Shown here: positions 1 to 10,414 of the stretch, in pieces | How positions within the stretch are numbered: position 1 is the first letter of the stretch | How the letters are laid out: each line of letters begins with the position of its first letter | DNA from: Taudactylus pleione | Lineage: Eukaryota > Chordata > Amphibia > Anura > Myobatrachidae | Direction: 5' to 3' | DNA length: 64,000 nt | Assembly: GCA_031769625.1 (NCBI GenBank) | Contig: JAUIMM010000686.1 | Coordinates: 2,046,001 to 2,110,000, forward strand | Translations under genes and position numbers: made by a program | The notes under the pieces: generated by a model | What the model was told of the DNA's origin: nothing | Seen by the model: only the letters and a program-made list of their open reading frames with translations | The model's database searches: none

Positions 1-545
1 CACAGTGCACACAATTCACAAACACAGAAAAAATATAAATTTTTTTAGCATTTGGGGGGAGCACCCCTGATGGACAGAGCACCCCCTGGACAACACTACA
101 ACACCCCTTTAGGACTGGGACACTGCACAGGACTTTGGAGTGGACACAGACCCTATGGACAACTGACTGCACAACACAGTCCAGCCAGTCCCTATGGACT
201 TTGAAGTAGTGGACACAGCCCCTATGGACAACAGCAGCACAGCGCAGCACAGCACAACACTACACTGCACTACACTACACTACACTACAACACTACACTA
301 CACAGCCCAGCCAGCCCTAACTCCCACCCTCCCTCTTCACTGTCCACAGCCGAGTGAGGAAATTGTGCCGACGCGGGTACCTTATATAGGATCCAAAACC
401 CGCGAGACCCGGAAGGCGGGATGATGACGTTTTGCCTCGATTACAGATCCGAGTCAGGCGGGAAAAGTGGAGCCTGACCCGGATCGGCCTCGGATCGGGG
501 GGGCTCAGGGGGGTTCGGATTTCAGAAATCCGAACCCGCTCACCC

Positions 546-548
<3 letters not shown>
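1..548 (+). mobile_element. 3' end of a hAT-type element, first copy
   Basis: The terminal part of a hAT element whose 3' end lies near 548. The GC-rich block at about 370-545, containing GATGATGACGTTTTGCC and GGATCCGAGTCAGG-like text, is also present in inverted form at 590-720 and in direct form at 9480-9650. It ends in CCGAACCCGCTCACCCCTA, a variant of the terminus GCTCATCTCTA seen at 9655. The 60-310 stretch is a degenerate minisatellite of CCTATGGACAAC-like units. No transposase is visible, and the left side runs off the window. The family assignment rests on the linked hAT transposase in the neighbouring copy. Confidence 0.6.

Positions 549-577
<29 letters not shown>
549..577. repeat. 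(TA)n microsatellite between two inverted hAT copies
   Basis: Near-perfect alternating TA sequence directly between the 3' termini of two hAT copies that face each other. Confidence 0.9.
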
Positions 578-585
<8 letters not shown>

Positions 586-849
586 AGATGAGTGGGTTCA
601 AGCTTGGGGATCCGAGTCAGCTCGGGTTTTCCCACCTGACTCGGATCTGAAAACGAGGCAAAACGTCATCATCCCGCTGTTGGATTCTCACGGGTTTTGG
701 ATTCTATAAAGGTGCTGCAATCGCCGCCATTTTTCATTCCGGCTGTGGAGAGTGAAGAGAGCAGGAGAGCTGTGCTGCGCTGCTGTGTGGCTGCTGTTGT
801 GCATTGTGACTTGTTGTGACTACTACTAGGTTGTGTTGGGAGCTGTGCT

Positions 850-1040
850 GCATAATTGAGGTTGTCCTGTCCATAGGGGCTGCCTGGCTGTAATCCATAG
901 TGGCTGGCTGGCTATTGCTGGCTGTTGTCCTCTCCATAGGGGCTGGCTGGCTGTAGTCTATTGGTGCTGGCTGGCTGTTGTCCATAGGGGCTGGCTGGTT
1001 TTTGTCCACAGGGGCTGGCTGGCTGTTCTGCTGTGTTGTC
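850..1040. repeat. Minisatellite, GGGGCTGGCTGGCTGTTGTCC-like units
   Basis: Imperfect tandem units of about 25-40 bp built on CCATAGGGGCTGGCTGG. The reverse complement (CCAGCCAGCCCCTATGG) forms a comparable array at 9255-9430 in the related element, so the array is part of the transposon. Confidence 0.7.
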
Positions 1041-1084
1041 CAGGGGGTGCTCTGTCCATCAGGGGTGCTCTTCTTCACCCCCAG

Positions 1085-1700
1085 TGCAAAAAAAACAACA
1101 CAATTTTTTGTGTGTGCGTATTAGCCACACCACCAGTGTAAACATAAAAACTATTTTTTGTGTGTGTATTAGCCACACCACCAGTGTAAACATAAAAACT
1201 ATTTTCTTTTTGTGCGTGTTAGTCTGCCACACCACCAATGAAAAAATAAAAACAATTTTTTGTGTGTGCGTATTACCCATACCCCCAGTGTGAAAATAAA
1301 AATAATTTCTTGTGTATGGGTCATTGTGTATTAACCACTCCACCAGTTTGAAAATAAAAACAATTTTTTTGTGTGCGTGTTAGCCTGCCACACCACCAGT
1401 GAGAAAATAAAAAAAAATTTGTGTGTGCTTAATTGCGTGTTAGCCACACCACCAGTGAGAAAATATAAACAATTTTTTGTGTGTGGGTAATTGAGTGTTA
1501 GCCACACCACCAGTGTGAAAATGAAAACAATTTTTTGTGTGTGCATGTTAGCCACGCCACCAGTCAAAAAATAAAAACTTTTTTGTGTGTGTGCGTGTTA
1601 GCCTGCCACACCACCAGTGAGAAAATAAAAACAATTTTTTGGTGTGTGCGTGTTAGCCTGCCATGCCACCAGTCAAAAAATAAAAAGATTTTTTTGTGTG
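1085..1700. repeat. AT-rich tandem array, about 50-65 bp units
   Basis: About eleven imperfect units. Each contains a GTGTGCGTGTTAGCC-like segment, then ACACCACCAGTG, then an A-rich run and a T-run. The unit length varies. It gives rise to spurious open frames on both strands that encode repeated HTTS..KIKT peptides, and there is no sign of coding constraint. Confidence 0.8.
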
Positions 1701-2268
1701 TGCGCGTTTGCCACATTTATCAGCAACGTAGGTGTGCAGGGGTGCTGTACTACCTGTGTCATTTATCAAGAGGCTGCTGCCTCGTTCGGGTGCTCTCCCA
1801 AGTGCCCCCCAAAACTTTATTAAATCAATTAATCAGTCAATCAACCAATCTTTTTGTTTTTATGTGTCAGGTGTGCTGCCTGTGTCATTTATCAAGAGGC
1901 TGCTGCCTCGTTCAGGTGCTCTCCCTCCCTTCTGTGTGTGTGTGTGCACGTTAGCCATGGCATCACAAAAGCCTCATCACAAACTCCTCTGCTGAGATTT
2001 GCATAAACATTTTCAAAGGTGAAAATAGAGGACATGGTTTAAAAAATGGAATAAAGCAGCTAAAACTGTGTTCTCTGATTATAGTGTCCCTACTCCCTAC
2101 CCATGGCCCCTCTACCTGACTTTCAGTGAGTCAGAGGGGCAACTCCATGCAACCGTATTCCAGCGTGCAGCTGCTCCTCCTGTAGCCCAGGTCAGAAGAT
2201 GTGTAGGGGGTGTGGTGATGATATGGTCTAAAATGGAGCTCACATCCACTAAAGTGGACAATGAATCC

Positions 2269-2625
2269 TCAATCAAACAGGGAGCGCAGCTGTAATTTAT
2301 ACACAACACAGGATGGGATGATGATATAGGCTTGGGTGATGGTATAATCTGGGGTGATGTATACATCATCCTCTTCACACAATATTAATTTGTCCCCGCT
2401 GGAATCCACCATTACATGTGTCTCTGTAATTTTTGCACGTAATTTACAGTAAAGGTCTTTCTCGTAGAATTTGTATTTCATCTTGATGGACATCATCTTT
2501 TCCACAGTTTGGGGAAGTAGTCTCAATCACTGACAAGGTTCCCGGCTGTGCTGAAAACTCTTTCTGAGTATACACTGGAAGATGGGCAGCTCAAATAAAG
2601 CAAAGGCAGTTTTTTTGTGTAAGGG
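2269..2625 (-). pseudogene. hAT transposase C-terminal (dimerisation) fragment
   Basis: Minus-strand translation gives ...RLLPQTVEKMMSIKMKYKF... followed by an acidic tail with a DSSGDKLILCEEDD-like stretch. The same motifs, in the same order, occur at 44687-45000 (RLLPQNVEIIKMNYKF, DSSGDELTLCEDD). This is the end of the hAT C-terminal dimerisation domain, through which transposase monomers pair. The text upstream on the minus strand to about 2620 (CTGACAAGGTTCCCGGCTGTGC on the plus strand) also matches 44900-44925. Most of the protein, including the catalytic core, is absent. Confidence 0.75.
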
Positions 2626-2639
2626 CCTCCAAGGGGTAT

Positions 2640-3830
2640 ATTTATTTACTAAAGTAGAGCCGGCCCTAGGCATAGACAAACTAAGCAAATGCCTAGGGCA
2701 TTTGAAATGTCTAAGGGCATCCAAGCCTGGCATTCTGCCGGCTGGGCAGCAACTCTGGCAGCTGCTACTGCCGCTGCACAGTGTCCACGATCGAAGCTCA
2801 ACTGACAGATCCGATTGGGCCTGGCAGCAGCAAACAGTGAGCAGACAGCAGTGGAACAGCCGGAAGCAGTTTGTGGGGACGGAGCACCTAGACAGCGGCT
2901 AGTGGTCAGCGCCGGTCCAGCTTTGGGACATCACACAATCAGTATGAGCTTCTGTGCATGGGCAGAGGCTCATTCAGGACTATTAGTAAATGATTGTGGG
3001 AGGGCTGCTGCATCATGGGCCTTTGCGGAGCTTGGAGTAGTGAGTCACACATCGTGGCTCTGGGCTCTGCATCCAGCAATCATCACACACAGCTGCGGCC
3101 TGCCAGCCTGAGAAGGGAAAAGCGGGTCTGCCGTCCGCTTTTTGCTGTACCTCGAGTCGGACAGCTCTGCAGGCTGCGCTCAAGTAAAGTAAGTTTGGAA
3201 CTGGGAGAGCGCTGGGGTGCTGTGGTGCTCACTGCTGGGAGAGGGGTGCTCTGCTGGGATAGTGGTGGTGGGTGAGCTTGCTGATCACTAGTTACTCACG
3301 CTCAGCTACATACACTGACGCCAGCGATGGTGACATCAGGTGAGAGCGAGAAGAGGCGGGCTGAACAATCTGTGATTGCCAGCAGCTGCACATTGATTCC
3401 AGCGACGACATCAGCAGGGGGAGGAGCCTGGGACACAGAGGAGCCTGGGACACAGCATTTATCCTCAGTCACACCCAGCAGACTGGAAAGCCAATAAGGT
3501 TGGTAATTAGCAGAATGGACTCATGTGAGAATGTTTGCTTTTATATTTACTTGGCTGGTTATGAAAAATGCAAGCAGCCAGTGTCACATACAGGCAGCAA
3601 CAGATCAGACTATGTCTATGCTTGCTGACATACACTGTCAGTGTGTCTCCCCAATATATAATAAAATAAAAAGGATTAACAAAACAGCAATGTAATAGTT
3701 TGTGTCTGCAAGCATGGACAGGACCAAATTAGGGCTTGTGGTGGGCCCTGGTGCAACTAGGTTGCGTGGGCCCCACCAACAAAATGAGTGTATTATTAAG
3801 TTGTGCACAGGGTATTGCAAACAGTCAATG
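2640..3830. other. Unclassified repeat-like DNA, no gene
   Basis: It begins with GAGCCGGCCCTAGGCATAGAC, which resembles hAT termini of the CAGGGCCGGC type. The stretch 2960-3060 (ATGGGCCTTTGCGGAGCT) is similar to 40983-41005, so at least part is a dispersed repeat. Open frames at 2582-3275 are short and have no recognisable domain. The 3735-3785 stretch (GGGCCCTGGTGCAACTAGG) looks like another hAT end. Confidence 0.4.
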
Positions 3831-3839
3831 TGCCAGCCG

Positions 3840-4130
3840 TAATATCTATTATTTATATAGCATACATATATTCTGCAGCGCTTTACAAAGAATATTTGGC
3901 CTTTCATGTCAGTCCCAGCCCCAGTGGATCTTAAAATCTATATTCCCTACCACATGTACAGACATACTAGGGTTAATTTTTTGGATTGCAGGAGAAAACC
4001 GGAGCACCTGGAGGACACACACACAAGCAAGGGGAGAACATGCAAACTCCACCAGTTAGAGCCATGGTGGGGATTAAATCCAATGCTGTGAGGCAGTAAT
4101 GCTAAGCATTACAACGACCATACTGCCCCT
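3840..4130 (+). repeat. SINE-like or ancient interspersed vertebrate repeat
   Basis: It contains GCAGCGCTTTACAAAGAATA, CCCCAGTGGATCTTAAAATCTA, GGAGAAAACCGGAGCACCTGG, GGGAGAACATGCAAACTCCA and GCTGTGAGGCAGTAATGCTA, in that order. I recognise this order as that of an interspersed repeat common in fish and amphibian genomes. It has no coding potential and its classification is uncertain. Confidence 0.6.
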
Positions 4131-4261
4131 ATCTGATAGATGGCAAGAAATAAAGTCACATAAAAGTGTGATTGGAGTGGTGAGATGTTGCAGGGGGGCG
4201 GCATCTTGCAACTCTGCTGCACACTGTTGTTACCAGATGATATTTTAATCCAGGCATCTCT

Positions 4262-4400
4262 ATGGTATGCGGTCAGGAAGCCGACGATCAAAATGCCGAC
4301 CACCAGCTTCCCGACTGTGCAATTCGGACAGGGGACTAATGATAGGCATTGAAATCCCGACGCCTTTCATTATCCCTACGCCGGGAGCTATAATAGGCCG
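4262..4400 (+). repeat. MITE fragment of the GGTATGCGGTCAGGA family
   Basis: It starts GGTATGCGGTCAGGAAGCCG and continues with 'CCGAC'-type words, like the element at 33619-34112 (GGTATGATATCCCGGC ... CCGTCGGCATACCGC). Only one end is evident. Confidence 0.4.
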
Positions 4401-4880
4401 CCTAGGAGCACTGCTTCCCACCAGGCTGCACCTCTACCTGTTGGAAGGAAAACATGAAAACTGCACAGTCCAATGAAATAAACAAGAATTGCACACAAAA
4501 CAGCTTAGTCGGGTGGGTGGGTGGTGTTCCAAAACTGGAAAAGAGGAATATGGCTCCTCTTCCAGATTATTTATATGAAGAGTAGGGGTCCTGCCCCTTA
4601 TTACTGCCATAGGCTGTTATCTTGATGGGCACATTCCTGGCTACACCCCCTCTTTTCCCTTAACCCCTAGTGAAATAGCAATATTCCATCACTAAACAGG
4701 ATTCTTATCTTTCCTCAAACTTATTAAAGTATTCAGATCTATTAAGTCACCCATTGTTTGAATCTTTCATTATGCTAATCAACTAGCTTAACTAATAACT
4801 AGAAATAACCACCTATGTGGACATAAAAGAGGACATAGCTGAAATGTATGAAATTGTAGTTAGAAAGACGGTGTCAGTAA
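4400..4880. other. No recognisable feature
   Basis: Plain AT-moderate sequence. I see no coding signal, tandem structure or terminal repeat. Confidence 0.4.
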
Positions 4881-5520
4881 GAAAGCATTGCTCCGAGGCC
4901 GCAGCCCAACAAATATATTTGACTAAATAAGAAGCGGCGCATCCCCGCCTAGCGTAAACTGGCCTAAGGCAGAACCATTCTCCCTTAATTGGCACAGCCT
5001 TGACCCCTCCCTAAGATGATGGCAAGGTCCCCCTAATGAGAATGAACAACTTGCTGCTATCAAAAGGAAAATGCTAGATCACTCTATACCTGCACCCGTG
5101 AGGTATACCCCATCAGGCCTATAAAATCTCCCCTCCTTGTAATGCAATCGAAGGTGCCATATACCACACCCGCCCATTAGTGACCGGACTGTAGATCGCA
5201 GCATTTACCTTTTTACTAAACCAGTTTAAAGCAGTGCCACCTGGCGAGCTTCTCCAAAACCTCTTTGGCACTATCACTGGCCAGACTAGCCCTACTTCTT
5301 GCCATCTCTAGGATACTATTTGTAGGTCCCACCTAATAGCAAGTATAAGTTCAATGTCCAAGAATCCAGATCATTGCCCCTAATTGTATGACTAGCCAAT
5401 CGGAGGTCCCAAATCTGGCTTCTGCTGTCCATAAAACATCTGATAGAGGCCACTCCAGCTCATGCCCCTAAATTCAAACCACTGAATCTTGTTAGCACCT
5501 AACAATTGCAGGACCTGAAA

Positions 5521-5528
5521 TGCTAAAG
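5521..5528. repeat. Left 8-bp target-site duplication, TGCTAAAG
   Basis: Identical to 6623-6630 and immediately outside the CAGGGG terminus of the hAT. Eight-base duplications are the hAT signature. Confidence 0.92.
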
Positions 5529-6622
5529 CAGGGGTCCTCAAACTACGGCCCGCGGGCCACATGCGGCCCGCTGAGGACATTTATATGGCCCGCCGGGTGT
5601 TTATGCCGCCGCTGCCTGTCTGTCATTTTTTTTTACATGAGAAGGACGGTCATTGGTGGAAGAGGGAGAGGGGGCGGCGGCCGCCGACGATTGGCTGGCC
5701 GGCTGAAGCGCTGGATCATGAGAATTGTTGGCTGCAATCTAGCTTCAGGCGGTGAGAGGAACCGAACAGCGCAGCCGGACTACAACTCTCATCTCCCAGG
5801 ATTCAGAGGAAGCCAGGGCATTTGGGAGAGTCGCCTGAGCGGTGACTTGTGGGCAGTGAAGGTCTGAAGCGGAGAGCGGGAGAGGGAGTGCGGGAAATGG
5901 AGGCTTCACAGCGCAGAGGCAGCTTGGAGGAAGTTGGGAGCATTATTACCTCAGTGTGAGCCTGAGGTAAAAGCGGAGTTTCACCAATCAGACTGCAATG
6001 ATGGGCATTGCAGTCTGTATGTCTCTGTGTGGGCAAAGTTATTGCTGGTATATTGTCTTTGTAGCGCTGTATATATATATTGGTATTTTACTAATAGCAA
6101 TTTGGAATCCCTAGGAAACAATGATGTCAAGAAAAAGAAAAATTGACTCGGAGTGTAGGATATTCAATTTGATATTTCTATGCATCTCTCCCCTCTGAGA
6201 CATATCCTCATCTCAGGAACCATGCACTCAAAATGGCAACCATCTTTGGCAGCACTTATGTCTGTGAACCGACTTTTTCTAGAATGAAACATTTGAAATC
6301 TCCAACCAGATCAAGACTAACGGATGCACACTTGCATCACTTGTTACGACTAGCAGTGACAAATATGGAACCAGACATTGACCATCTCATTAGCCAAAAG
6401 CAGGCCCATAGTTCCCATTGAAATACTGGTAAATTTGTTGATTTAACTTTACTTCATTTTAAATATTGTGTTTGTTCCCGTTTTGTTTCTTCACTTCAAA
6501 ATAAGATATATGCAGTGTGCATAGGAATTTGTTCATAGTTTTTGTTTTTACTATAGTCCGGCCCTCAAACGGTCTGAGGGACAGTGAACTGGCCCCCTGT
6601 TTAAAAAGTTTGAGGACCCCTG
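5529..6622 (+). mobile_element. OC1-like hAT DNA transposon, internally deleted
   Basis: Termini are CAGGGGTCCTCAAACTACGG on the left and the inverse TTTGAGGACCCCTG on the right, flanked by the perfect 8-bp duplication TGCTAAAG. Subterminal text is GGCCCGCGGGCCACATGCGGCCC on one side and GGCCCTCAAACGG on the other. The terminal sequence agrees with my memory of the OC1 (OposCharlie1) hAT family, which is reported to have spread horizontally among tetrapods; that name needs a database check. Only the C-terminal end of a transposase remains (6233-6421). The insertion splits the SGNH-bearing retroelement. Confidence 0.85.
6233..6421 (+). pseudogene. hAT transposase C-terminal fragment
   Basis: The frame encodes 62 residues. 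The first 45 (ATIFGSTYVCEPTFSRMKH, then RSRLTDAHLHHLLRLAV) fit the hAT dimerisation domain, whose hallmark is the SxYxCExxFSxMK...RSRLTDxHLxxLLR pattern. The ATG at 6233 is simply the first Met in a truncated frame, not a true start. The BED finger and DDE-type core are missing, so the element is nonautonomous. Confidence 0.85.
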
Positions 6623-6630
6623 TGCTAAAG
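6623..6630. repeat. Right 8-bp target-site duplication, TGCTAAAG
   Basis: Exact copy of 5521-5528, directly after the terminal CCCCTG. Confidence 0.92.
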
Positions 6631-6799
6631 GATGCTTATTAGTCCATTAGATAAATGAGTGTCCCACGAACCACACCCGACAATTAGCATTCCTGAAAAC
6701 CTGCAAAAAGGGGTTAATCTCGTCCGGATAGGCTTTACAGTTTATTTAAAAACAGCCTAGCGAAGGGAAGGATAATCAAAGTTGGGTGACCAAGCTGAA

Positions 6800-8202
6800 A
6801 GTGAAAACCGAAAAACCTCTGTGAGGGCAAAACTGAAAAGCCCCTCAAGCGCCAAAGCGGCAGTAGGCGTAAGGCCCCTGGGTTTCCCAACAAACTCGCA
6901 AAAAGCGCTGCTAACTATGCAACTTAACCCCTCGCAACTAAATTCATCGATCTAAATGTTTTAAGGCGTCAACGGAAGCACCTGCAGCTGCCATGCGGCT
7001 GCTGCCCTAATCCTGAAAAAGGTGTGCCAAACTAATCTAGCAGCAAATCTAAAGCAATCAACAGTTGTGAAAGACCCTTTTAAAGTTAAACCTGTATATT
7101 GTTGTCTGAGCCAGTGTGCGCTGCCTGGGGTCCGTAACCTATTAAACACATGGCCAAACCCACTGGTGATGAAAGGGTGTGCGTGAGCCCTTTAGCAAGC
7201 TGATCAGTTTTTAATCTACAGTATGTATATGACACAATTACAGGTTATACTGAAAACTTCATTCTCAAACAACCACCAGTTGATGGCAAACACTTATTAT
7301 TTAACAAATCAACAATTATAAATGTCCCTAAATAAGCTAACTAAAATGCTAAACTTAAGAGTTTTGCCTCTTAAATTACCCGATACGATCCCCCAATACT
7401 GAAACTATCAGCTCCCTTAAAATTGACAGATCAATAGGTCTTCCCAAACTTACCTAGAATGAGATGCTCCACCCCTAACCTCTCATTACATTAGCCAATA
7501 AAACCATTTGGTCGCGACCGACATAGCAGAAAACTTTGAGAAATAAGAAATGCTAGACAGATCTGTTGACATGGCCGCTCTGGAACGACTTCTTTCATGC
7601 CATTTTCACATTTCCAAACAATACTAACACGTAGGCATGGAATGGTGTACCTCCCTTGCTCTTGTAAGCTAAGAAACCTTGCTAATCATTACTAGCCATC
7701 AACTAAATCCCCATGTACCAGGAGCCAACAACATCAATACAAGCTGCTCAAATGCTGGCATGACAATCAGCCGATACGAACAGGACAGGGTAAGCCATGT
7801 ATATCAGCAAAAAAGGGGAGGCCGGCACCCGAAATCCATCCGATCAACAACGAGACAATGACATCTACTGTCCCGTTCTCGACTCCTGGAAAGTGACTAT
7901 GCTCCTGGGCAAACACACAAAATGGTGAAAATGTCTCAACAAAAGCAAAGCCGAAGGAGACTCAGCCACTTAAATATTGATAGCATGAACTAAACCTAAA
8001 ATACCGCGGCAGAACACAATCCTCCTGTTGTTAGCCCAGATCACGACTGTAACCATGATTGGAAAAAACTCCAAAAATAGCATACTGGCAGTTAGATCTT
8101 GCCACCTCCATGAATCTGGCCAATGTTCCGCATACCATTCGCCCTACGAAACTTAAACAACTGAAGTTCATAATTATCCACCAGAGCTGGTAACCAATTC
8201 CA
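6800..8202. other. Unassigned sequence between SGNH remnant and hAT
   Basis: No convincing protein could be read on either strand. Short minus-strand frames at 6961-7149 and 8031-8285 have no recognised motif. By position it may be the 5' part of the SGNH-bearing retroelement, but nothing in the sequence proves it. Confidence 0.3.
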
Positions 8203-8623
8203 ACTAGAGATGTGCACTGCCCCCAGTGCTTTGGTTTTGGATCTCCCCTGATTCTGGCTCTGGATTGGTTTTGCCAAAACCTCACCTCTGTATTTTGTTT
8301 TTCGGTTTTGGATCTGGATTTTTACTTAAAAAATCATAAAAACATCTAAAATCACATAAAATGGGCCTTTTTTTGTTCATACGGTATTATTAACCTCAAT
8401 AACATTTATTTCCAGTCGTTTCCAGTCAATTTTGACCACCTGGAATACGGTTGCATGAAGATGCCCCTCTGACTCACTGAAATTCAGGTAGAGGGGCCAT
8501 GGGTAGGGAGTAGGGACACTATAATCAGAGAACGCAATTTTAGCTGCTTTATTCCATATCCTCTATTTTCACCTTTGAAAATGTTTATGCAAATCTCAGC
8601 AGAGGCGTTTGTGATGCCATGGC

Positions 8624-8625
<2 letters not shown>

Positions 8626-8696
<71 letters not shown>
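8626..8696. repeat. (CA)n microsatellite
   Basis: A long run of CA dinucleotides inside the hAT element. It produces an artefactual poly-Cys-Val frame on the minus strand. Confidence 0.97.
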
Positions 8697-8700
<4 letters not shown>

Positions 8701-8789
8701 AAAACCCCACATTGATTGATTGATTAATTAATTAATTATTTTTTAGGGGGCACTTGGGAGGGAGAGCACCCAAACGAGGTAGCAGCCTC

Positions 8790-9185
8790 TTCATAAATGA
8801 CACAGGCAGCACAGCACCCCTGCGCACCTACGTTGCTGATAAATGTGGCTAACACGCACACAAAAAAATTTTTATTTATTTTTTGGGCAGCAGACCCTTG
8901 ACAGACAGCAGCACAGCACCCCTGCGCAGCTACGCCAATGACAGGTGAAGCTAACATGCACACACAAAAAATATATTTTTTATTTTTGGGCCAGCAGACC
9001 CTTGACAGACAGCAGCACAGCACCCTTGCAAAGCTACGCCGATGACAATGACAGATGTAGCTAACAAACACACAAAGAAAATTGTTTTTTTTTGGGGCAG
9101 TAACCCCAGCACAGCACCCCTGCACACCTACACCGTTGACAGTGACAGGTGTGGCTAACACGCACAAAAAAAAAAAAAAATTTTT
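8790..9185. repeat. Tandem array, about 85-95 bp units
   Basis: Four or so imperfect units, each with AGCACAGCACCCCTGC, a CTACG(C/T)-like word, a GTGGCTAACACGCACAC-like segment and an A/T-rich run. The GCTAACACGCACAC segment is the complement of the GTGTGCGTGTTAGC in the 1085-1700 array, which shows a shared origin with different amplified units. Confidence 0.7.
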
Positions 9186-9655
9186 TTTCACACTGGGGGT
9201 GGGTGAAGACGAGCACCCCTGAAGGACAGAGCACTCCCTGGATGAAACAGCACAACAGCCAGCCCCTATGGACAGGACAACAGCCAGCCAGCCCCTATGG
9301 ACAGGACAACAGCCAGCCAGCCAGCCCCTCTATAGACAACAGCCCTTATGGACAGGACAATAGCCAGCGCCTATATGGACAACAGTAGCCAGCCAGCTCC
9401 TATATTGACAACAGTAGCCAGCCAGCTGCTATGGTCAGCATCAGCAACAGATTCCAGCTCCCTCTCTGTGCATGCTCCACAGCGGGACCTTTTATAGAAT
9501 CCAAAACCCGCGAGAATCCAACAGCAGGATGATGACGTTTTGCCTTGTTTTCAGATCCGAGCCAGGAGGGAAAGCCTGAGCCGGCTCGGATCTGACTTGG
9601 ATCACGATGTTCGGGCTGGTTCGGATCTCTGAGATCCAAACCCGCTCATCTCTAG

Positions 9656-10411
9656 TTTGGGATGTTAATGCTTTGGCCAGGGAGCCCTGTGAAAAAAGTC
9701 CCCCAGTTGTGGCAATACACTCTGGCTGGTGGAGTTTGGTGCTGGTCTTAAAAGTATGAGGAACCCCACTCCATTTTTTCCCTGTATTTTTAAAATCAGG
9801 ACTGGCTCACAGAGCACAGTGCTGGTTCATTAAATACGGGGGACCCCTACACATTTTGCCCCCAATTTACTTTAACCAGGACTGTCTCATAGAACACATG
9901 GCTGGTTATGCTTTTGAGGGGGAATCCCATTTTTTTCAAATTTGTATAAAAAAATTTACACTATACAAACATGCAACCTGCACGTATCTCACTGATATGT
10001 GTAGGCTGCATGTTCGGGTGCATTTGGCTGCAGTCAGACACAGGGAACATGGGGAGAAACACAAATACATACACCATCGAAAACACGATTCAGCAAAACA
10101 CGATTCTTAGTAAATTTGAGTGTTTCAGGTGTCAAAAGTCTACCGTATTCCTGCGATGCTGTGCGTGTTTAAACTCAGGCAATCTCAAATTAGACATGAT
10201 TAAATTTACCCCCTATTCTCAGCTCTGAATCAGCCTCAATATGTTTATACATTAACTCATTAACTAGAAACAAATTTAAGGGGGGAAAACATATAGGGGG
10301 TTAATTACTATTTATTCATTTTTTTTCTATTAAAAGGATTGCTCTTTAAAATTTCTGGATTAAAGAACAACTGTTGCAAGTCACCGCTTAATAAATAAAC
10401 TCCTTAGGGTT
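9656..10411. other. No recognisable gene
   Basis: It has some internally repetitive text (AGGACTGGCTCACAGAGCAC and AGGACTGTCTCATAGAACAC, 9795-9900) but no domain-bearing frame or terminal repeat. Confidence 0.35.
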
Positions 10412-10414
10412 AGA

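Larger units (their letters stand above)
582..2635 (-). mobile_element. BED/hAT-type transposon, 5'-truncated, second copy
   Basis: A hAT copy on the minus strand. Its 3' terminus lies at about 582 (GAGATGAGTGGG) and it runs up to about 2635, where it stops at an unrelated repeat. It holds a GC-rich subterminal block (590-720), a minisatellite based on GTCCATAGGGGCTGGCTGGC (850-1040), an AT-rich array (1085-1700), and the C-terminal end of a transposase (2269-2620). The stretch 2000-2140 recurs in inverted form at 8465-8600, so the 8.2-9.66 kb element belongs to the same family. The 5' half of the element is missing. Confidence 0.65.
4980..6800 (-). pseudogene. SGNH-hydrolase-like domain, interrupted
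   Basis: Read on the minus strand and skipping the hAT insertion. Block I appears at about 6650-6690 as VWFVGHSFI, with the Ser of the G-H/D-S nucleophile motif. After the insertion come LLGANKIQWFEFRGMSWSG (5440-5515), a GND-type block III (GGCAATGATCTGG complement, about 5365-5380), SVIVPKRFWRSSP-like text (about 5235-5275, here VWPVIVPKRFWR), and block V PDGVYLTGAG (5083-5118). In block V the usual His of D-x-x-H is Tyr. Stop codons and frame changes separate the pieces. The order and spacing fit an SGNH/GDSL fold, possibly an esterase. The catalytic His change and the broken frames say it is dead. Confidence 0.6.
4880..8202 (-). mobile_element. YR-type (DIRS/Ngaro-like) retroelement remnant
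   Basis: Identified from a minus-strand SGNH-hydrolase-like domain (see 4980-6800), which established knowledge places as an accessory domain in Ngaro/DIRS-type tyrosine-recombinase retroelements of fish and frogs. The element is split by the hAT at 5529-6622 and its upper end meets the hAT at 8203. No reverse transcriptase or recombinase motif could be read in 6800-8200; that part is either degraded or belongs to something else. The limits are therefore approximate. Confidence 0.5.
8203..9655 (+). mobile_element. Nonautonomous BED/hAT-family element
   Basis: Left terminus TAGAGATGTGCACTG and right terminus GAACC/GATCCAAACCCGCTCATCTCTA form imperfect inverted ends. The span 8460-9655 is the inverted counterpart of 582-2130, sharing the GCCCCTCTGACTCACTGAAA segment, the CCTATGGACA minisatellite and the GATGATGACGTTTTGCC block. 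This makes it the same family as the first two copies. The 5' end has the GGTTTTGGAT-rich text typical of frog hATs. It carries no transposase. I could not find a matching 8-bp duplication. Confidence 0.7.

Noticed and set aside
1733..1995. Repeated VSFIKRLLPRSGALP peptide as a gene
   Set aside because: It comes from a direct DNA duplication (TGTGTCATTTATCAAGAGGC) within the hAT 3' region, without a start context or domain.
8484..8693. Open frame of alternating Cys-Val
   Set aside because: It is a translation of the (CA)n microsatellite.
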